This document shows positions 45,539 through 54,395 of a DNA stretch of 64,000 nucleotides, piece after piece. The stretch covers positions 1 through 64,000 of the forward strand of contig JASAND010019905.1 in assembly GCA_030248195.1 (NCBI GenBank). Direction: 5' to 3'. The notes beneath the pieces are model-generated. The model made no database searches. It saw only the letters and a program-made list of their open reading frames with translations, and was not told where the DNA came from. Source of the stretch: Trissonchulus latispiculum (lineage: Eukaryota; Nematoda; Enoplea; Enoplida; Ironidae). Within the stretch, counting starts at the first letter, position 1. Every line of letters starts with the position of its first letter. The position numbers and the translations under genes were made by a program.

Positions 45539-45588
45539 CCTTTTGGCTGAATTTGTAAGTTGTGAAATATACCAGAGATCCAGTCAAG

Positions 45589-46558
45589 ATGTCAACACAA
45601 GGCGCAACTGGTATGTTTGCCTTTATGTTAGATGCGAAAGTGTTGTGAATGTATTGAATGTAATGTATTTGGATGGAATGATAAAACATTGTTACTAATC
45701 TAACCAATTTTTATTTCAGAAACTCAGCAACCTGAGTGTCCTCTGTGTCAGCAACAGTTCACATTGCGATACAACCTGCAGAGGCACCTACGAAAGAAGC
45801 ATCGCATGGATTACAGCTCCTTGTTTCCCAAGACGAATAATCACATGTGCCCCGAATGCAAAAAGACATTCACGCAGTTGAAGAGCTTGAACCGGCACAA
45901 GAAAGAACAACATGGCGAATCAGATACTTATCGCTGCGATCAATGTGGGAGTACCTTCCTAAGAAAAGCCTACCTCACGGAACACACATGTGAACCGATA
46001 TTGCAACCACCTCCAGATCAATCATCCGAACAGCGGTCAACTCAACCACCACCACCACCACCACCACCAAAAGTCCAAGAAACTCCGACTAACACTGAAT
46101 CACTCCATGAAGATCCTATTGAACCGCCCACTCAGGATGATATCTACGCCAGAAACTGGGCACGGATTCGTACTCATCATCACATAGCCAAGAAATTCCT
46201 GCGAACTTACAACTTCCGTTTGGAAGGAACGCATATGGATGAAATTGGAGGCAACCTTAAGCGAGTATTCCTTAATCAGCAATACAAGGCCAAATGGAAC
46301 ATATCCTTTGGATTCATCCTTCGAGAAAGAATGACTGACGAACAGATATACTACTACGCAAGCAACAACACAAACCTATTCGAGATGCCCAGGCTAATTG
46401 GCAATAGAAAAGACTTGACTAAACTCATTGATGATATTGAAGGAATGGATGTACTTGAGTGGGCACAACAACAACGCCCTAATACTAAATATGTTGTTGA
46501 CAGCGTAACAAACATGTTGGTAACTGTGTATTGTATGGTAGGTTATGTTATTGGTTGA
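45589..46558 (+). CDS. Zinc-finger N-terminal module of Polinton PolB, spliced, truncated
   Basis: Exon 1 (45589-45610) joins exon 2 (45720-46558) across a 109-base intron with GTATGT donor and TTTATTTCAG acceptor; the junction keeps one frame. The product has three C2H2-type fingers (starting CPLC, CPEC and CDQC), a proline-rich linker, and then a region with SFGFILRERM and QQRPNTKYVVDSVTN. That tail is what I recognise as the conserved segment preceding the exonuclease domain in Polinton polymerases. The frame ends there at a TGA, with AATAAA at about 46586. No exonuclease or palm domain follows. It is therefore a DNA-binding fragment of PolB, either decayed or kept as a separate protein. 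Confidence 0.8.
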
Positions 46559-47076
46559 TGCGTATTGTACCTTAGTGTATGTGTAAATAAACTGGACTTA
46601 CAGTGTTAGTTCTGAAGCTAGTAGCAAGGCAAAAGCTAGGTGTTCAGGTTAGGTTAGGTGAATCAACAAGAAGATAGTGATAAGGAAATGCAACCCAGAC
46701 AGAAAATTTGAATTTCATGAAGCAACAAACAACAAACACACTAGTTTACATTTACCAGTTATCATGAAGTTAGCAGTACATTTATTTGAAAATTATAAAG
46801 TTAGCACTACATGCAAAACAGTAAAACTTGACAAAAGCGAATAAGACACTGACATTACAAACACTGACATTGTAAAATGCTAACATTACAAAAAGTTGAC
46901 ATTTTAAAATGGTGATGTTACAAAAGGCTGCTTTTATAAATTTAGCTTTTACAGAAAGTTACACGAAATGTACAAGACATTACAAAACACTGACATTTCA
47001 AAACATTGATTTTACAAAACATTGGTATTAAAACACTGCATACGAAATGTATTGAACATACATTATACAACCTAGT
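46559..47076. repeat. Intergenic region with degenerate ~20-bp repeats
   Basis: No gene is visible. About 46850-47040 is a loose repeat of words such as ACACTGACATTACAAAA. It separates the convergent polB remnant and capsid block, and may mark the site where the rest of polB was lost. Confidence 0.5.
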
Positions 47077-47415
47077 TTACTGATAATATTCACTTAGGGC
47101 GCCACGTAGGTCTTCAAGTTCTGAGGCATTGGCAATCTTAAACCCAGTCATCTTATCGTGGATAGACTGAAGGCTTCTGTCAGTGTCGTAACAGTACTCC
47201 CAACACTGGTCCCATTCAACATAGGGACAGGCATTAGATCGATGACTTAGATCACCCTCACGACATAGGTGTAAACTACAATCGTCAAGTCTGTGGTACA
47301 GGTGATCACTTTCTAGCACGGTGGTCATATTGCTTTGAGCTAGCTGAATACCGTGCTCTGTCTCTGTAATGTCTACAGAAGACACTATAGCGATTAGGTT
47401 CAGTAGTAGCAACAT
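47077..47415 (-). CDS. Small secreted cysteine-rich protein
   Basis: The 112-residue product begins with a hydrophobic signal-peptide-like segment (MLLLLNLIAIVSS). The mature part has a cysteine cluster (DDCSLHLC, ACPY, CWEYC) and two possible N-glycosylation sites (NMT, NAS). This implies export or a lumenal/surface location. I recognise no family. It shares a DC-x4-C ... CPY ... C layout, similar length and a C-terminal tyrosine-glutamine ending with 54325-54690, so the two may be distant paralogs. It lies downstream of the protease gene at the end of the minus-strand block. Confidence 0.6.
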   Translation of the reverse strand: MLLLLNLIAIVSSVDITETEHGIQLAQSNMTTVLESDHLYHRLDDCSLHLCREGDLSHRSNACPYVEWDQCWEYCYDTDRSLQSIHDKMTGFKIANASELEDLRGALSEYYQ

Positions 47416-47463
47416 GGTTCTCTATATAGCATCCCTGAATAATCCCTGAAGATGACCTAGACA

Positions 47464-47934
47464 TCACCTAGACTTTTTATGGGATTTCTGGCAGTAAGGT
47501 GTGGGTTCCAGTGTCACTCGTAGTCTATCAACATAGGTCTTGACAATGTTATCATTAGTGTCACTTCTTCGCCTTAGATAGTTGACTATTGATTCCATTG
47601 ATCTGCCTCTAGCCCGGTGGTGAAGGAAGTATATACAGTACTCTCCACAAACATCAGTAGTGAAATCTTGTAACTGAATCGGATTATATTGTAGTTCTCT
47701 GTTGCCAATGAATGACATGAATAGGAGAGGTGGTAATCCGTAGCTGTCAAAATATTCTACTCCATTATCCTCTAGCCACATTGCTACCCAGTGTTCTCCA
47801 GGGTGATTGGCTTCTTCAGTATTAGCAACAAGACATCCTGGTTGGTACCGTGGTAACTGATCACAGGGAAATACTCCTAGGAGAGGAACTTTGCAATCCT
47901 TCCTTAAAGTCTCGAGGATCTCACGGGTGTTCAT
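47464..47934 (-). CDS. Adenain-like (Ulp1-type) cysteine protease
   Basis: The 156-residue protein matches the Polinton maturation protease, which cleaves capsid and core proteins. The catalytic set can be placed: His48 in GEHWVAMW, Asp63 in EYFDSYG, a Gln at 87 or 89, and nucleophile Cys96 in DVCGEYC. The short length is normal for this family. Its ATG overlaps the stop of the major capsid gene by four bases (ATGA), which links the two in one transcription unit. Substrates may include the neighbouring glycine-rich proteins with GxGF and GDGLGS-type sites. Confidence 0.9.
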   Translation of the reverse strand: MNTREILETLRKDCKVPLLGVFPCDQLPRYQPGCLVANTEEANHPGEHWVAMWLEDNGVEYFDSYGLPPLLFMSFIGNRELQYNPIQLQDFTTDVCGEYCIYFLHHRARGRSMESIVNYLRRRSDTNDNIVKTYVDRLRVTLEPTPYCQKSHKKSR

Positions 47935-49268
47935 AGTGCGTAGTCAAAGAATGGTGTCCGGTTGTAGTCTATTGATATGAGATTATCAAATTCACCGTAT
48001 ATAATGATTTCTACACCCTGAGGATAAGTTGCCGTTGGTAAGGCCTTTTCCAGTTGCATTCTCAGTGATACGTCTCCTTCCTTGATGAGTTGCATTGCCC
48101 CTGTATCAATATTGTCTGGTGTCAGGTCAAAGGCAAATATAGTGTATCCTTTACCAAAATCTTCGTAGGAAATGTCTGCTCCCTTGGTGGATCCTGCCAT
48201 ATCGTTGCCTTCATAGAGGTATATGAAAGGCATTGTGTACTGGAACTTGTCCCATGCCATCTTCATTGGTTGTTTTGGTACAAACTCGTCACCATACTTT
48301 AGGGCAATCTCGCTGACATTACAGTGTTGGAACTCAAGCGGGTTGTGCTTCTGACTTCCATTGAATGCCTCTGATTTAACCATTGCCACTAGAACTCTGC
48401 GTGGTAGTTGACCAGTGAATATAGAATTTTCTACTACTGTTTGTACTCCAGGTGCGATATGCCTAGTGACCAGTTTAGTCCTTCTGATTGGATACTTTGC
48501 TGTCTCATGATCTCTCAGTACACCCTCAATTGCCATGGTAAGAGAGTCTTGAGGTTTGACTTTCCATACACACCATCGGATATCGTCTACAACAATCTTA
48601 TAACCACTGGTTGCTGACTGTAGTAGTATGTCGTCACTGTTACGATGTAATTCCAGGCTCAACTGACACTCACTCAGAAGGTATCTGTCTTGCTTGAATA
48701 GGTCACAGTGTAAGGGTCCTGCAACCACTACATACCGACCATCGGTGAATGGAATCCCTCTATGCTTAGCTGCAGTAGTGGAGATATCGTTGAAATCACT
48801 GTCCTTTGCAAATAGATTGCTCTGTAGGTGAGACGTTTTTGCTTCTTTCCCAAAGTTGGCAATAGTCTCCAGGTACGCCCCATAGTGATAAAGGTCTCCA
48901 CTATTGTAAATTTCCTTATCGGACAGTTTAACCACTAGTCGCCTAATGAATGTCTTTGCTAGCATATTGATGGGTGCTACTGATATGCTACCGTCTGCTG
49001 CCTTTGCTACTGCATTTCCATCACTATCAGTAATCCTTAACTTTAGGTATAGGTAATTCCGATTCAGGTCAAGCATGTAAGAGTCCTTTGGTACTAGGAA
49101 TAGGTATGGACCATTACTGGTAACAGGATTTAAGGGATATATTTCTGCCATATAACCACTCTCCACACTGACCTGAGTTGGAGGTAGTGAGAAGAGATCC
49201 ATTTCGGACTTAAAGCCCGGCATAGACTTTTCATCAACTTGTTTTGCCATTGAAGTAATTGTTTGCAT
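47931..49268 (-). CDS. Major capsid protein, double jelly-roll type
   Basis: The 445-residue protein matches the Polinton major capsid protein, which forms the icosahedral shell as pseudo-hexameric trimers. Recognisable parts are the N-terminal SEMDLFSLPPTQVSVE segment, YPLNPVT, the LNRNYLYLKLRI strand and IRRLVVKLSDKEIYNSGDLYHY. Length is a little under the usual 480-600 residues. The frame is intact. I chose the first ATG of the frame; a second Met (MAKQ) is seven residues in. It sits between the small core-like gene and the protease gene. Confidence 0.9.
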   Translation of the reverse strand: MQTITSMAKQVDEKSMPGFKSEMDLFSLPPTQVSVESGYMAEIYPLNPVTSNGPYLFLVPKDSYMLDLNRNYLYLKLRITDSDGNAVAKAADGSISVAPINMLAKTFIRRLVVKLSDKEIYNSGDLYHYGAYLETIANFGKEAKTSHLQSNLFAKDSDFNDISTTAAKHRGIPFTDGRYVVVAGPLHCDLFKQDRYLLSECQLSLELHRNSDDILLQSATSGYKIVVDDIRWCVWKVKPQDSLTMAIEGVLRDHETAKYPIRRTKLVTRHIAPGVQTVVENSIFTGQLPRRVLVAMVKSEAFNGSQKHNPLEFQHCNVSEIALKYGDEFVPKQPMKMAWDKFQYTMPFIYLYEGNDMAGSTKGADISYEDFGKGYTIFAFDLTPDNIDTGAMQLIKEGDVSLRMQLEKALPTATYPQGVEIIIYGEFDNLISIDYNRTPFFDYAL

Positions 49269-49295
49269 ATTAACATTATTACATACGGTGGGTTT

Positions 49296-49682
49296 TTATG
49301 GGCTGTAGATGTCACGTTTCAATCTCTTAACTCTGCGCCTATATGGTCTGGATCCGATGCCTTCGCCCTGTTGTATTGCCTTTCCACTATGTTCAAGTAG
49401 ACGTCCAATGGCTGCTTTTCCGTGCCGTTTAAGTGATTCCTTTGGATCTTCACCTCTGTTTAGGTAATCCCTAGCCACATCTCCGGCTGTCTGAAAGGCC
49501 TGTCTACCTGCCTCCAGACCTACACGACGTACTACTGGCCAAATGAAACGACCAATACCTCGAAGGAGGCTTCCTAGCCCATCTCCTCTCTGATACCTTT
49601 GACCGGCATAGAAACCAGACCCTGTTTGTATCAGGTGTAGGTGCCAGTCTTCAACGGTTTCTGGATGATATCTCGTCCTCAT
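49296..49682 (-). CDS. Small basic glycine-rich virion protein (core/cement-like)
   Basis: The 128-residue protein starts with a glycine-rich segment (GSGFYAGQRYQRGDGLGS), continues with an amphipathic alanine/arginine-rich region, and ends in a highly basic tail (RPYRRRVKRLKRD). This layout is typical of the small Polinton protein encoded next to the major capsid gene and resembles adenovirus minor core or cement proteins. The GDGLGS and GEGIGS words look like possible cleavage sites for the protease. Its 5' end overlaps the penton-like gene by 32 bases in another frame. Confidence 0.7.
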   Translation of the reverse strand: MRTRYHPETVEDWHLHLIQTGSGFYAGQRYQRGDGLGSLLRGIGRFIWPVVRRVGLEAGRQAFQTAGDVARDYLNRGEDPKESLKRHGKAAIGRLLEHSGKAIQQGEGIGSRPYRRRVKRLKRDIYSP

Positions 49683-50433
49683 TGTCTTTCTTGAAGTGAA
49701 GCTTTATAACTATACTACCATACTCAAAATGAACTCTCCTGCCAATATGATTGTTTATATGGACTTTAATGCTATTGATCACATGCTTATTCACAGGAAC
49801 GTAGTGGGGTTCAGGAGAGTGTTGAATTGTATCACCGTATTCTTCACCTGCCTTTACCACTGCCAGTATATTACCGGTAGTTGTGCCTATAATCTGTTCT
49901 TTCACGATATCACAATGGACTTGAAGGTAATGGTAGTTGAGACAGGGTGGACGTTGCGCGTAAAACTTCTTTGTCCTCAGGGCATCCCTACCATCCTCAA
50001 CGCTGAATTTCTGAGAGTCGAAGCCAAGCATGCGTACAATGGTAGGAGCGAACTGGACAAAACCAAAGTTAGGCCTTTCAAGGTGTTCTGGATTCTCGTA
50101 TAAGTCTAGGTAGACTCGATCCTTTTCCTGATCATAGACGAAACGTATAGGAGGTGATTCCTGACGTTCATTGAGCATAGACTGGATGGTGAGGTTCACG
50201 GTATTCATTAGGTCGTGGAGGTTAAAGTATCTTCGCCTGGGTATGTTAGCCACCTTTCGTAACTTGTCATCGAATAGGACTATGATGAATGTGTCAGTGT
50301 TAGAATTAATGCTTTTCCAGGTGTGAGGATAGATAACGTCAATCATTGCAACAGACCACCTACCATGTAGATGCAGAGGGTGAGCTAGCTGGTTTTCAAA
50401 GGTACCTTCCTTTCCGGTCAAGTATACAATCAT
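49651..50433 (-). CDS. Minor capsid (penton-like) protein, paralog 1
   Basis: The 260-residue protein has the signature of the Polinton minor capsid protein that forms the pentameric vertices: an N-terminal strand, then LHLHGRWSVAMIDVIYPHTW. A similar order (hydrophobic strands, then HVINSIKVHINNHIGRRV...YGSIVIKLHF at the C-terminus) is seen in the next gene, so the two are paralogs. A single jelly-roll fold is expected from the family. Its ATG overlaps the stop of paralog 2 by four bases. Confidence 0.82.
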   Translation of the reverse strand: MIVYLTGKEGTFENQLAHPLHLHGRWSVAMIDVIYPHTWKSINSNTDTFIIVLFDDKLRKVANIPRRRYFNLHDLMNTVNLTIQSMLNERQESPPIRFVYDQEKDRVYLDLYENPEHLERPNFGFVQFAPTIVRMLGFDSQKFSVEDGRDALRTKKFYAQRPPCLNYHYLQVHCDIVKEQIIGTTTGNILAVVKAGEEYGDTIQHSPEPHYVPVNKHVINSIKVHINNHIGRRVHFEYGSIVIKLHFKKDNEDEISSRNR

Positions 50434-51194
50434 CTTCGCTTCCGGAAGTGTAACTTAGCAAAGACCTTTCCGTACTGAAAGTTTACCGCCATACCGTGAT
50501 CATCCTTTATATGTATTTCAATACTATCAAACTCTTTTCTTAGCACTGGTATATAGTGTGGATTATTGTATATTCGATCAACGGTATCATTATGTTTTCC
50601 TTCAATGCTGACAACACGAATGATTGTTGCAATGGTGTTTCCTATCATTTGCGGTGCTACCACGTCACAGTAGATGAAGAGGGAATAAAGTCCACCTCTC
50701 AGGTCTGGTGCATTAGCGGCTACTGCGTATCTAGGTGGCGAGACTGTCTTTTCCTTTGGTACGACCTTGGTATCTGAGTATCCAAGCATATACTTTAACT
50801 GTTTACTGAAATGTAACGCCTTGAAGTCTGGTTCTTCGTCTAGGGTAGTAGGTTTCAGTCCAACACGTCTATGAAGTTCATCATAGGCCAGTTCACAATT
50901 GATCTTCTTTGTTAGTTCAAGGGTATAGTTGATGGCATCGCATAGCTGGTGTATTGACTCATAATTGTTCAATGGGATATGGTTATGGAATGTCTTCTTG
51001 CCAACTGTCACTCCAAGCTTTGCATCATCCTTGTTTCCTACATTGAACCAGGTGACAGGATATCCAAGTTCTACAAGTGCCACCTCCCATTCACCTTCAA
51101 GATCAACGCGATGAGGTAGTTTCACTCGGAAATTGTGCAGTTTGTTCGTTGCATAGTCACCAGTATTACTGGGTAGGTATAGGTAGAAATCCAT
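50430..51194 (-). CDS. Minor capsid (penton-like) protein, paralog 2
   Basis: The 254-residue protein begins MDFYLYLPSNTGDY, then LPHRVDLEGEWEVALVELGYP, the hallmark of Polinton minor capsid proteins. Its C-terminus (FDSIEIHIKDDHGMAVNFQYGKVFAKLHF) parallels that of paralog 1. It probably is the canonical penton base; paralog 1 could form a second vertex component. The start overlaps the 3' end of the integrase gene by 29 bases. Confidence 0.87.
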   Translation of the reverse strand: MDFYLYLPSNTGDYATNKLHNFRVKLPHRVDLEGEWEVALVELGYPVTWFNVGNKDDAKLGVTVGKKTFHNHIPLNNYESIHQLCDAINYTLELTKKINCELAYDELHRRVGLKPTTLDEEPDFKALHFSKQLKYMLGYSDTKVVPKEKTVSPPRYAVAANAPDLRGGLYSLFIYCDVVAPQMIGNTIATIIRVVSIEGKHNDTVDRIYNNPHYIPVLRKEFDSIEIHIKDDHGMAVNFQYGKVFAKLHFRKRR

Positions 51195-52302
51195 TGTCTT
51201 CAGTTATCCAACTGTTGAACTTGTCAGGGTATCCAAGCCACTTGACAAAATACTCTTTCCGACCCTTTCGATGTCTTGTTTTTATTACCTTTTCTATCCA
51301 GTATGTGTCTGGTTCATCAACCTTTTGTACCTCAGGTGCATAGAAACCACCGACCACCTCTTCACCACCATAGTCTTCCAGGAGGTACATGGGTGGGTCA
51401 CCTGTCTTGACACTTCTGATACGGAACAACTCTTCTGACCAGTTAGGCAAATACCCCTTTTCAAACAGACCTTTCGTCTTACTGATTCGGACCATATCTC
51501 CGACCCGCAATTTAGTTGGTGTAGGATTTGCTTGCTGTCCGTATAGTGCTGTTCTGACTGTCTCCATATTTTCAGGCCTCGATGCTTCCACTGGTGTCAT
51601 ACGAATACTCCTGTGGCGAGCATTGTTGTAGCCTTCGACGAGTTGATGGAGGTCGTCAATGTACCTGTACGATCTGGTCTTTGTAAAGTATTTCCATATC
51701 TTTGTCTTAATAGTACGATTGAAACGCTCAACAAGACTACACTTGATCACTGGATTATTGCAGGTGTAGAAGTTGATATGGTTAGCCTTGAGGAGTGACT
51801 GGAAATCTTTGTTAAGAAACTCTTTACCTCTGTCTGACTGTAAGTGCTGAGGTCGTCTACCATCATTCAGTATCTTACGAAAAGCTCTAGTCATCTCTTG
51901 ACCACCCTTGCTTTTAACAGGGATCACCCATGCGTACTTGGAGAAGACGTCAATGCAGTTGAATAGGTACTTGTAGCCGTCATTCTTCTCTGCTATTGAT
52001 ACCATATCTGCCAGGTCTATTTGCCATAGGTCATCGATACCGGCCACCTGATACCTCCGCGTTGGGAATCTGCGTCTAACTGGTTTATGGATGCTGTAAG
52101 TGTACTGTTTCGCCAACCAATCAGTGACTTTGGACCTCGAGATTCCGTGTCTTTTTGCCTCCTGATACACCCGATCAATACCGCCAAATGCTGCAGGACT
52201 TTGCGGATCATAGTAAATCTTCTGTAATGTGATGTTATCAGTATCAGTTCGACTATTACCATTACCATTACCACTACCGTTATTCTCTAGTGCCGCTTCC
52301 AT
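51166..52302 (-). CDS. Retroviral-type integrase with C-terminal chromodomain
   Basis: The 378-residue enzyme catalyses insertion of the element. The catalytic triad is visible as Asp96 (WQIDLAD), Asp157 (LQSDRGKEF) and Glu192 (SLVERFNRT). An SH3-like region with VGDMVRISK follows, and a chromodomain at about 330-372 (YWIEKVIKTRHRKGRKEYFVKWLGY is split by its basic loop), which in related integrases binds methylated histone H3. The N-terminus has a low-complexity Gly/Asn run and an SK-type helix-turn region instead of a clear HHCC. The gene overlaps both neighbours by a few bases. Confidence 0.93.
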   Translation of the reverse strand: MEAALENNGSGNGNGNSRTDTDNITLQKIYYDPQSPAAFGGIDRVYQEAKRHGISRSKVTDWLAKQYTYSIHKPVRRRFPTRRYQVAGIDDLWQIDLADMVSIAEKNDGYKYLFNCIDVFSKYAWVIPVKSKGGQEMTRAFRKILNDGRRPQHLQSDRGKEFLNKDFQSLLKANHINFYTCNNPVIKCSLVERFNRTIKTKIWKYFTKTRSYRYIDDLHQLVEGYNNARHRSIRMTPVEASRPENMETVRTALYGQQANPTPTKLRVGDMVRISKTKGLFEKGYLPNWSEELFRIRSVKTGDPPMYLLEDYGGEEVVGGFYAPEVQKVDEPDTYWIEKVIKTRHRKGRKEYFVKWLGYPDKFNSWITEDNGFLPIPTQ

Positions 52303-52808
52303 TTGAGTTTTCTTAGGGCTGACCTTATTCCTTGACCTGTCTGTATGTACCGCGGATTTCCGATAAGTTCTCGAGGTACGTTGCTATCTCTTAATGCTTT
52401 TGCCAATGTTTGCCACCCTGTTGCAGGTGGTTGACTGGGTCTGTTACGGATGAAGTCGTGAATCAGATCATATATTCTAGATCCAACTGCTGGCTGACCC
52501 TGATACTCTATTTCACCTCGACTGTTAACTTTGAGTCCTGGTATACTCATAATATGTTCAATCAGGTGTCTACCTTTCTGTTGTAGTGTTGGTGGTAAGG
52601 TAGATATGATATCTGGCATAGCATGGGACTTGAGAGTCATCTCTGTTGGCCTATCTCGCAGTATTCGTCGCCTATAATCTGCCTGTTTAAACAACTTACT
52701 TTTGATATCTGCTGGTAGTTTAGACTTAAGAACATTGCTTGCTTCCTTCTCCAACACCCTTGTATGTTCGTCAAAGTAGTCTGGCTTAACTAGTATTGAG
52801 TATTCCAT
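52287..52808 (-). CDS. Conserved-position Polinton protein of unknown function
   Basis: The 173-residue protein is rich in charged residues. It has a coiled, lysine-rich N-terminal half and ends in a glycine motif and basic tail (IQTGQGIRSALRKLKWKRH). It lies between the integrase and the small basic gene and overlaps the integrase start by 16 bases. The terminal TGQGIRS resembles the glycine sites of the core-like protein, so it may be a virion component processed by the protease. I do not recognise a named family. Confidence 0.65.
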   Translation of the reverse strand: MEYSILVKPDYFDEHTRVLEKEASNVLKSKLPADIKSKLFKQADYRRRILRDRPTEMTLKSHAMPDIISTLPPTLQQKGRHLIEHIMSIPGLKVNSRGEIEYQGQPAVGSRIYDLIHDFIRNRPSQPPATGWQTLAKALRDSNVPRELIGNPRYIQTGQGIRSALRKLKWKRH

Positions 52809-52841
52809 CGTTGCTGTCTAGTTTATCAGTGTAAGTTTTTA

Positions 52842-53177
52842 TTATCTTATGAGATTTCCAAGGAGTCCACTTACAACTCCAATAATAGGTCCCAGGAGAG
52901 CTGGCAAAAATCCTCCGTGTTGAACGATGAGTTTCTTCTTCTTCTTAAGACTGACTCGTTTCTTGCGTAGGGTTCTTAGGGCGTGTTTGTATCTTGCTAG
53001 TCTGGCCTTCTCTTTACTGGATATCTTTACGTTGCCAGAGAGGATATTTTCTGCACAATCGCAAATAGCTTTAATGAGGTCGGAACTTCCATGAACAATA
53101 ATTGCATCTCTTTGCTTACGACTTTTGCAACGACACAATAGTCGCAGTGTATCGATATTTCTTTCAAAACGATCCAT
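52842..53177 (-). CDS. Small basic protein with hydrophobic C-terminus
   Basis: The 111-residue protein has an N-terminal region with RKQRDAIIVHGSSDLIKAICDCAENIL, then a basic stretch (LRKKRVSLKKKKKLIVQ), then GGFLPALLGPIIGVVSGLLG. This layout is commonly found next to the packaging ATPase in Polintons and adintoviruses. The glycine pair before the hydrophobic tail could be a protease site releasing a membrane-active peptide, as in adenovirus; that is inference. It lies two bases downstream of the ATPase gene. Confidence 0.72.
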   Translation of the reverse strand: MDRFERNIDTLRLLCRCKSRKQRDAIIVHGSSDLIKAICDCAENILSGNVKISSKEKARLARYKHALRTLRKKRVSLKKKKKLIVQHGGFLPALLGPIIGVVSGLLGNLIR

Positions 53178-53179
53178 GG

Positions 53180-53830
53180 CTAACTTTTCTGTTCAGGTTG
53201 AGTTTTTATGGAATATACGTCGGTGTAGGGATCATCTGGGAAAATATGACCTCGTAGACGAATCTTTTCTGGTGTGTTCTGATCTAGGTCAATCAGTAGA
53301 TATCCATGTGGTCGATTAGTAGCATGATCAAAAGCCTCCATAAACCCTTTCACTCTACCAGGATACATTTGCCTTGCTAGGTTCATTGGAGTTAGCTTAT
53401 CTGCTGGATTTTTCATGAGGACAATGTACTGACTATTTATCCTGTTTGTCCGCTGCCTGTCGTAGAAGATGTCCTGAGTGATGTTAATAACGCTGCAGGA
53501 CCAATGGTGGCATCCACGGGTAAACAGTTGGACTAGGTTAGGTTGTCGCTTAATCTCGCTCATTAGATCATCAAGAACTACTAATTTCGCGCCTGGTGAT
53601 TTTAGTTTCTCTATATCCGGTAGGCCTTTGACAAATTCTACCTGAGGTAAGTTTTCATATGCTTCCTGCCACTCAGTGTAGCACCAAATAATCTTATCTG
53701 GAGGTTCTGAGATCATTTCATGTGCATGTTCTACCAATCGAGTCACAAAGGTAGTCTTGCCTGCCTTAGTAGGAGCCGCCACAATACATGTGAACGGGTG
53801 TTGAAACTTTGGCGTCTTCACTCGTTCCAT
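53180..53830 (-). CDS. Genome-packaging ATPase (FtsK/HerA type)
   Basis: The 216-residue protein contains a Walker A loop at residues 17-27 (VAAPTKAGKTT) and a Walker B strand at 83-89 (LVVLDDL), followed by a polar patch (SVINITQD) where the sensor is expected. It matches the Polinton packaging ATPase that pumps DNA into capsids. The length is near the family norm. It starts the long minus-strand morphogenesis series, with only two bases to the next gene. Confidence 0.9.
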   Translation of the reverse strand: MERVKTPKFQHPFTCIVAAPTKAGKTTFVTRLVEHAHEMISEPPDKIIWCYTEWQEAYENLPQVEFVKGLPDIEKLKSPGAKLVVLDDLMSEIKRQPNLVQLFTRGCHHWSCSVINITQDIFYDRQRTNRINSQYIVLMKNPADKLTPMNLARQMYPGRVKGFMEAFDHATNRPHGYLLIDLDQNTPEKIRLRGHIFPDDPYTDVYSIKTQPEQKS

Positions 53831-53915
53831 CTTACTCCCTATCTACCTGCTTATGTAAAGTCAGTATTTTAATCTACCTGCTTATATAAAGTCCGTATTT
53901 ATTGACAATAATACA

Positions 53916-54395
53916 TCAGTCATCACATAGCATAGAGTTCATTATGTCGTCAGTGTCAATAATTTCTTCACACATCTCTTCCTTCATTTCTTCTGTTGCT
54001 TCTTCACACATTTCTTTCTTCATTTCTTCGGGCTTTTGAGTAGTGTCTTCTTGGCTTCTGATAGTCTTTTGAAATCTTTCACGGTGAAATCTTCCTGATC
54101 CTTTTCTTTCATTGAAGCATAGCACCATATCGACATGCAAAATTCGTCGCCATCCAATACCAGGAATCGAAATGATAATCTTTTGCTTTGGACGCCTTCT
54201 GCATTTGCGCCTGTGATAATGGCTGAGCCGAATGAGTTGTTTAAGAGCGGTATACATGATGCAATGTTGCTGCTGTATGCAATGCTGTAGGTTGGTAGAT
54301 ATGTTTAGGAGGTGGTGGCTCTTCTTATTGGCTATAGAGCTGGTATATCTGGTCTGCTGTAAAACTGACAGGGCCAATAAAACCAGAAAGGACAC
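53916..54395 (-). CDS. Unknown basic/acidic bipartite protein
   Basis: The frame gives 159 residues; an internal Met would give 114 residues starting at 54257. The first Met is followed by a hydrophobic segment (MSFLVLLALSVL) that could be a signal peptide, but it overlaps the upstream gene by 71 bases. The middle is strongly basic (HYHRRKCRRRPKQK), and the C-terminus is acidic with a repeated KKEMCEEATEEMKEEMCEE pattern. AATAAA on the minus strand lies about 20 bases past the stop. I do not recognise a family. Confidence 0.5.
   Translation of the reverse strand: MSFLVLLALSVLQQTRYTSSIANKKSHHLLNISTNLQHCIQQQHCIMYTALKQLIRLSHYHRRKCRRRPKQKIIISIPGIGWRRILHVDMVLCFNERKGSGRFHRERFQKTIRSQEDTTQKPEEMKKEMCEEATEEMKEEMCEEIIDTDDIMNSMLCDD

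Noticed and set aside
48090..48617. Plus-strand frames within the capsid gene block
   Set aside because: They lie antisense to the intact major capsid gene.
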